A stretch of DNA of 21,514 nucleotides from Actinomortierella ambigua (Eukaryota > Mortierellomycota > Mortierellomycetes > Mortierellales > Mortierellaceae). Where the stretch lies: NCBI GenBank assembly GCA_016098155.1, contig JAAAJB010000588.1:1-21514 (forward strand). Reading direction: 5' to 3'. Below, piece by piece: positions 19,901-21,514 of this stretch; positions within the stretch are counted from its first letter, which is position 1; each line of letters begins with the position of its first letter. Position numbers and translations under genes: made by a program. The notes below the pieces were generated by a model that was not told the DNA's origin, did no database searches, and saw nothing but the letters and a program-made list of their open reading frames with translations.

Positions 19901-20968
19901 GTCGATGAGGACATTGCGGGAGTGGAGGTCGTGGTGACAGACGTCCTCCTCGTGGATAAAGCGCAGGCCTTGTGCGACATCCTTGGCAAGGCGGATCTTG
20001 CGGTGCCAGTCGAGGCGGTTGAAGTGCTCACGCAGGAAGTCACGCAAGCTGCCGTAGGCAGCAAATTGTAGGACCATGCCATAGACCCGTGCACTCGCGA
20101 TCCATGTCACACCCCAGCACTTGATCACGTTCTCGCAGTCTCCCACTCGCTTGTGGATCTTGACCTACATTAAAGATGATAAATAATCAAAAACAATAAC
20201 AACAACAATCAGCAAAGGTGATAGAGGGATAGAGAGGGGGAGAGGAGGAGGGGGTGCAAATATTTGCCATGGCAGACAACAGCCTGAGAGTGTATGTACT
20301 CAACGATGACAGGTCAGAAAAAAAAAAAAAGAAAAAAGAAAAAAGTGCGGGCGGGCAATACAAGAGACCCCGACACAACCCAATGGGCAAGATGGAAAGA
20401 GGGAGGAAGTGAGAGGGAGAGAGAGAAGAAGCCAAAAAAAGAAAAGGACACTGGACGGAGAAGAGGAGGGAGGAGTAGGAGTGAGTGGCGAATGGGGCAT
20501 GCTCGCATTCAGTGTTACCTCTTGGATAAAGTCTGTGGGCACATGCAGGACTTTGACGGCAACAACTGAGCTTCTCCACTTGCCGACATGGATGGTGCCA
20601 TAGCCGCCGCGTGCAACATCCATACGTTTGTCTCTGATCAAGTTAAAGTCTATCAAGCGCAGGAGAGTGGAGTTCAATGCCTCGCTGAGCCAGGCCTGGT
20701 CCTCTGGTGACAGGGCTAGGTTGGTCACGGCTACTGTGTCTACTTGGTGCTGGTTGTTGCGGTTGTTCATATTTAACGTGGTTGTCAGGGCAACAGCAGG
20801 CTCGGCGGTTGTGCTTGTGGTGTTTGTGGCGGAGGCAGAGGCGGAGGCGGAGGAGGGAGGGGTATAGGAATCGGAGGTCATGGCGGTAGGTGACACCTGC
20901 GGGGGGCCTCTGTCGCCATCACCTCCGTCCGGTATTGAGGCATAGGGAGGCGCATGGGATGCATTCAT
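16977..20968 (-). CDS. TKL-type protein kinase with C-terminal ankyrin repeats
   Basis: Three exons (20519-20968, 18661-20164, 16977-18529) with introns of 354 nt (phase 0) and 131 nt (phase 1) give 1,168 residues. The kinase domain spans about 104-363. The glycine loop reads ARGGYGTIHVGKW, with Ala at the usual first Gly. The lysine is K139 in VAVKVL, and the helix-C glutamate is probably E150 at the exon junction. The catalytic loop is CHHDLHSRNVL (His-His-Asp, not His-Arg-Asp, with D229 and N234 kept). DFG is at 247-249, and SPE at 274-276 stands in for APE. A Ser/Asn/His/Gln-rich linker of about 400 residues follows, with poly-Gln and Pro-rich stretches. About five ankyrin repeats lie near 769-935 (for example RTALHRAVLNESHDVLKLLV and RRTPLMTTMILLDNAQFVET), then a short charged tail. 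Ankyrin repeats bind partner proteins, so this is a signalling kinase with its own recruitment module; its targets are unknown. The start is the first ATG in frame (MNASHAPPYAS). Confidence 0.9.
18610..18631. repeat. A22 homopolymer (T22 in the sense of the kinase intron)
   Basis: Twenty-two consecutive A on the plus strand lie inside the second intron (18530-18660) of the ankyrin kinase gene. In the sense of that gene it is a T22 run about 80 nt upstream of the CCCGTAG acceptor. Its length is likely to be unstable and may contain sequencing error. Confidence 0.9.
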
Positions 20969-21410
20969 CTCGAATGCACGCCGTGAATGGGTGTACGAGA
21001 GCGGGGTAGGGGGACAGGTGGGGGCAATGCGCACTAGAGGGAGTGAGTGAGCGGGAGATGCAGCAGGGTGGAGGAAAGGCGAGGAAAGTGGAGTGGGGTG
21101 GGGAGGGTGAAATATGCAAGTGGCTGAATGGAGGGTGGGGGCGAGACAGGCGACAAAAGAGTAAAGGGAGAGGGGAATGTGTAAAGATTGAGAGTGGTGA
21201 TGGTGAGTGGAAGTGGCAAGAGTGGGAAGTTGCAGTAGTAGTAGCAGTAGTAACGGGGCTAATGGGTGGTGTTGGTGAGTGGAGGGATGTGAAATGGAAA
21301 CGAAAACGAGGGAAACAGCAGCGAGCGGACCTTCTCTCTTCTGTCTCTTTTTTTTTTTTTCCTCTGTCACTCGAGCCAGCCCTTTCTATCTGTTCCCTCA
21401 CTATCAATTT
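20969..21410 (-). promoter_or_regulatory. Pyrimidine-rich upstream region of the ankyrin kinase gene
   Basis: Read on the minus strand, the 440 bases before the ATG at 20968 are rich in C, T and CA (blocks of CTCACTCACTCCC, CACCCTCC and CATTCCC). The frame upstream of the ATG is open back to about 21370 but is low-complexity and has no ATG, so I treat it as leader and promoter rather than coding. The composition matches the leaders of genes 2 and 3. No TATA box is evident. Confidence 0.45.
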
Positions 21411-21514
21411 CTCTCTCTCTCTCTCAGTCTACGGCAGGCTGGTTTGGGGGGGGGGGGGGAGGAGACCCACAAAAAATAAAAGGGAAAGGGGGGGAAGAAA
21501 AGGGAGGGGGAGGA
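21411..21514. repeat. (CT)7, G14 and purine-rich simple repeats at the right edge
   Basis: (CT)7 lies at 21411-21424 and a run of 14 G at 21446-21459. The last 45 bases are nearly all purine, with several GGG to GGGGG runs. The G clusters have the pattern of a possible G-quadruplex on the plus strand. Nothing coding is visible. Confidence 0.75.

Noticed and set aside
20969..21370. N-terminal extension of the ankyrin kinase (134 codons open upstream of the ATG) with a Leu-rich, signal-like stretch
   Set aside because: The frame has no ATG (it opens with GTG), is CT-rich low complexity, and matches the leader composition of the other genes.
1..21514. Mobile element, terminal repeats, CRISPR array, tRNA or rRNA
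   Set aside because: I found no transposase-like protein, no paired terminal repeats, no regularly spaced repeats, and no tRNA-type promoter boxes or cloverleaf. All repeats seen are simple or protein-level.

Overview
This window is nuclear DNA of a filamentous fungus, most likely an early-diverging lineage such as the Mortierella group. That placement is an inference. It rests on short GT-AG introns (about 100-350 nt), very large low-complexity proteins rich in Gln, Ser, Lys and Glu, pyrimidine-rich leaders just before start codons, and tyrosine-kinase-like (TKL) kinases, one of them joined to ankyrin repeats. I see no tRNA or rRNA gene, transposon, CRISPR array or bacterial-type signal.

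Layout from left to right: (1) positions 1-484, minus strand: the N-lobe of a TKL-type protein kinase whose gene runs off the left edge. (2) 904-8243, minus strand: a five-exon gene for a protein of about 2,280 residues, with a long disordered N-terminal half, about seven membrane segments, a folded unrecognised region and an acidic tail. (3) 8244-9813: a 1.57-kb region between divergent genes, holding the promoters of genes 2 and 3. (4) 9814-16615, plus strand: a four-exon gene for a 2,077-residue protein with an N-terminal MIT-type helical domain, basic and Gln/Ser-rich linkers, and two mutually similar modules near the C terminus. (5) 16616-16976: the 3' region shared by convergent genes 3 and 4. 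(6) 16977-20968, minus strand: a three-exon gene for a 1,168-residue TKL kinase with about five C-terminal ankyrin repeats and an HHD in place of the usual HRD catalytic motif. (7) 20969-21514: its upstream region, rich in CT, GA and G runs.

All splice models were built by hand from reading-frame phase and GT-AG consensus. Every exon junction keeps the frame. The 5' end of gene 1 and two introns of gene 2 have alternatives, which are stated in their entries. The genes do not form an operon or an obvious pathway. The two kinases and the MIT protein suggest signalling and membrane-traffic roles, but no joint system is evident. The best leads for something undescribed are the large membrane protein (gene 2), the paired C-terminal modules of the MIT protein (gene 3), and the atypical active-site motifs of the ankyrin kinase (gene 4).
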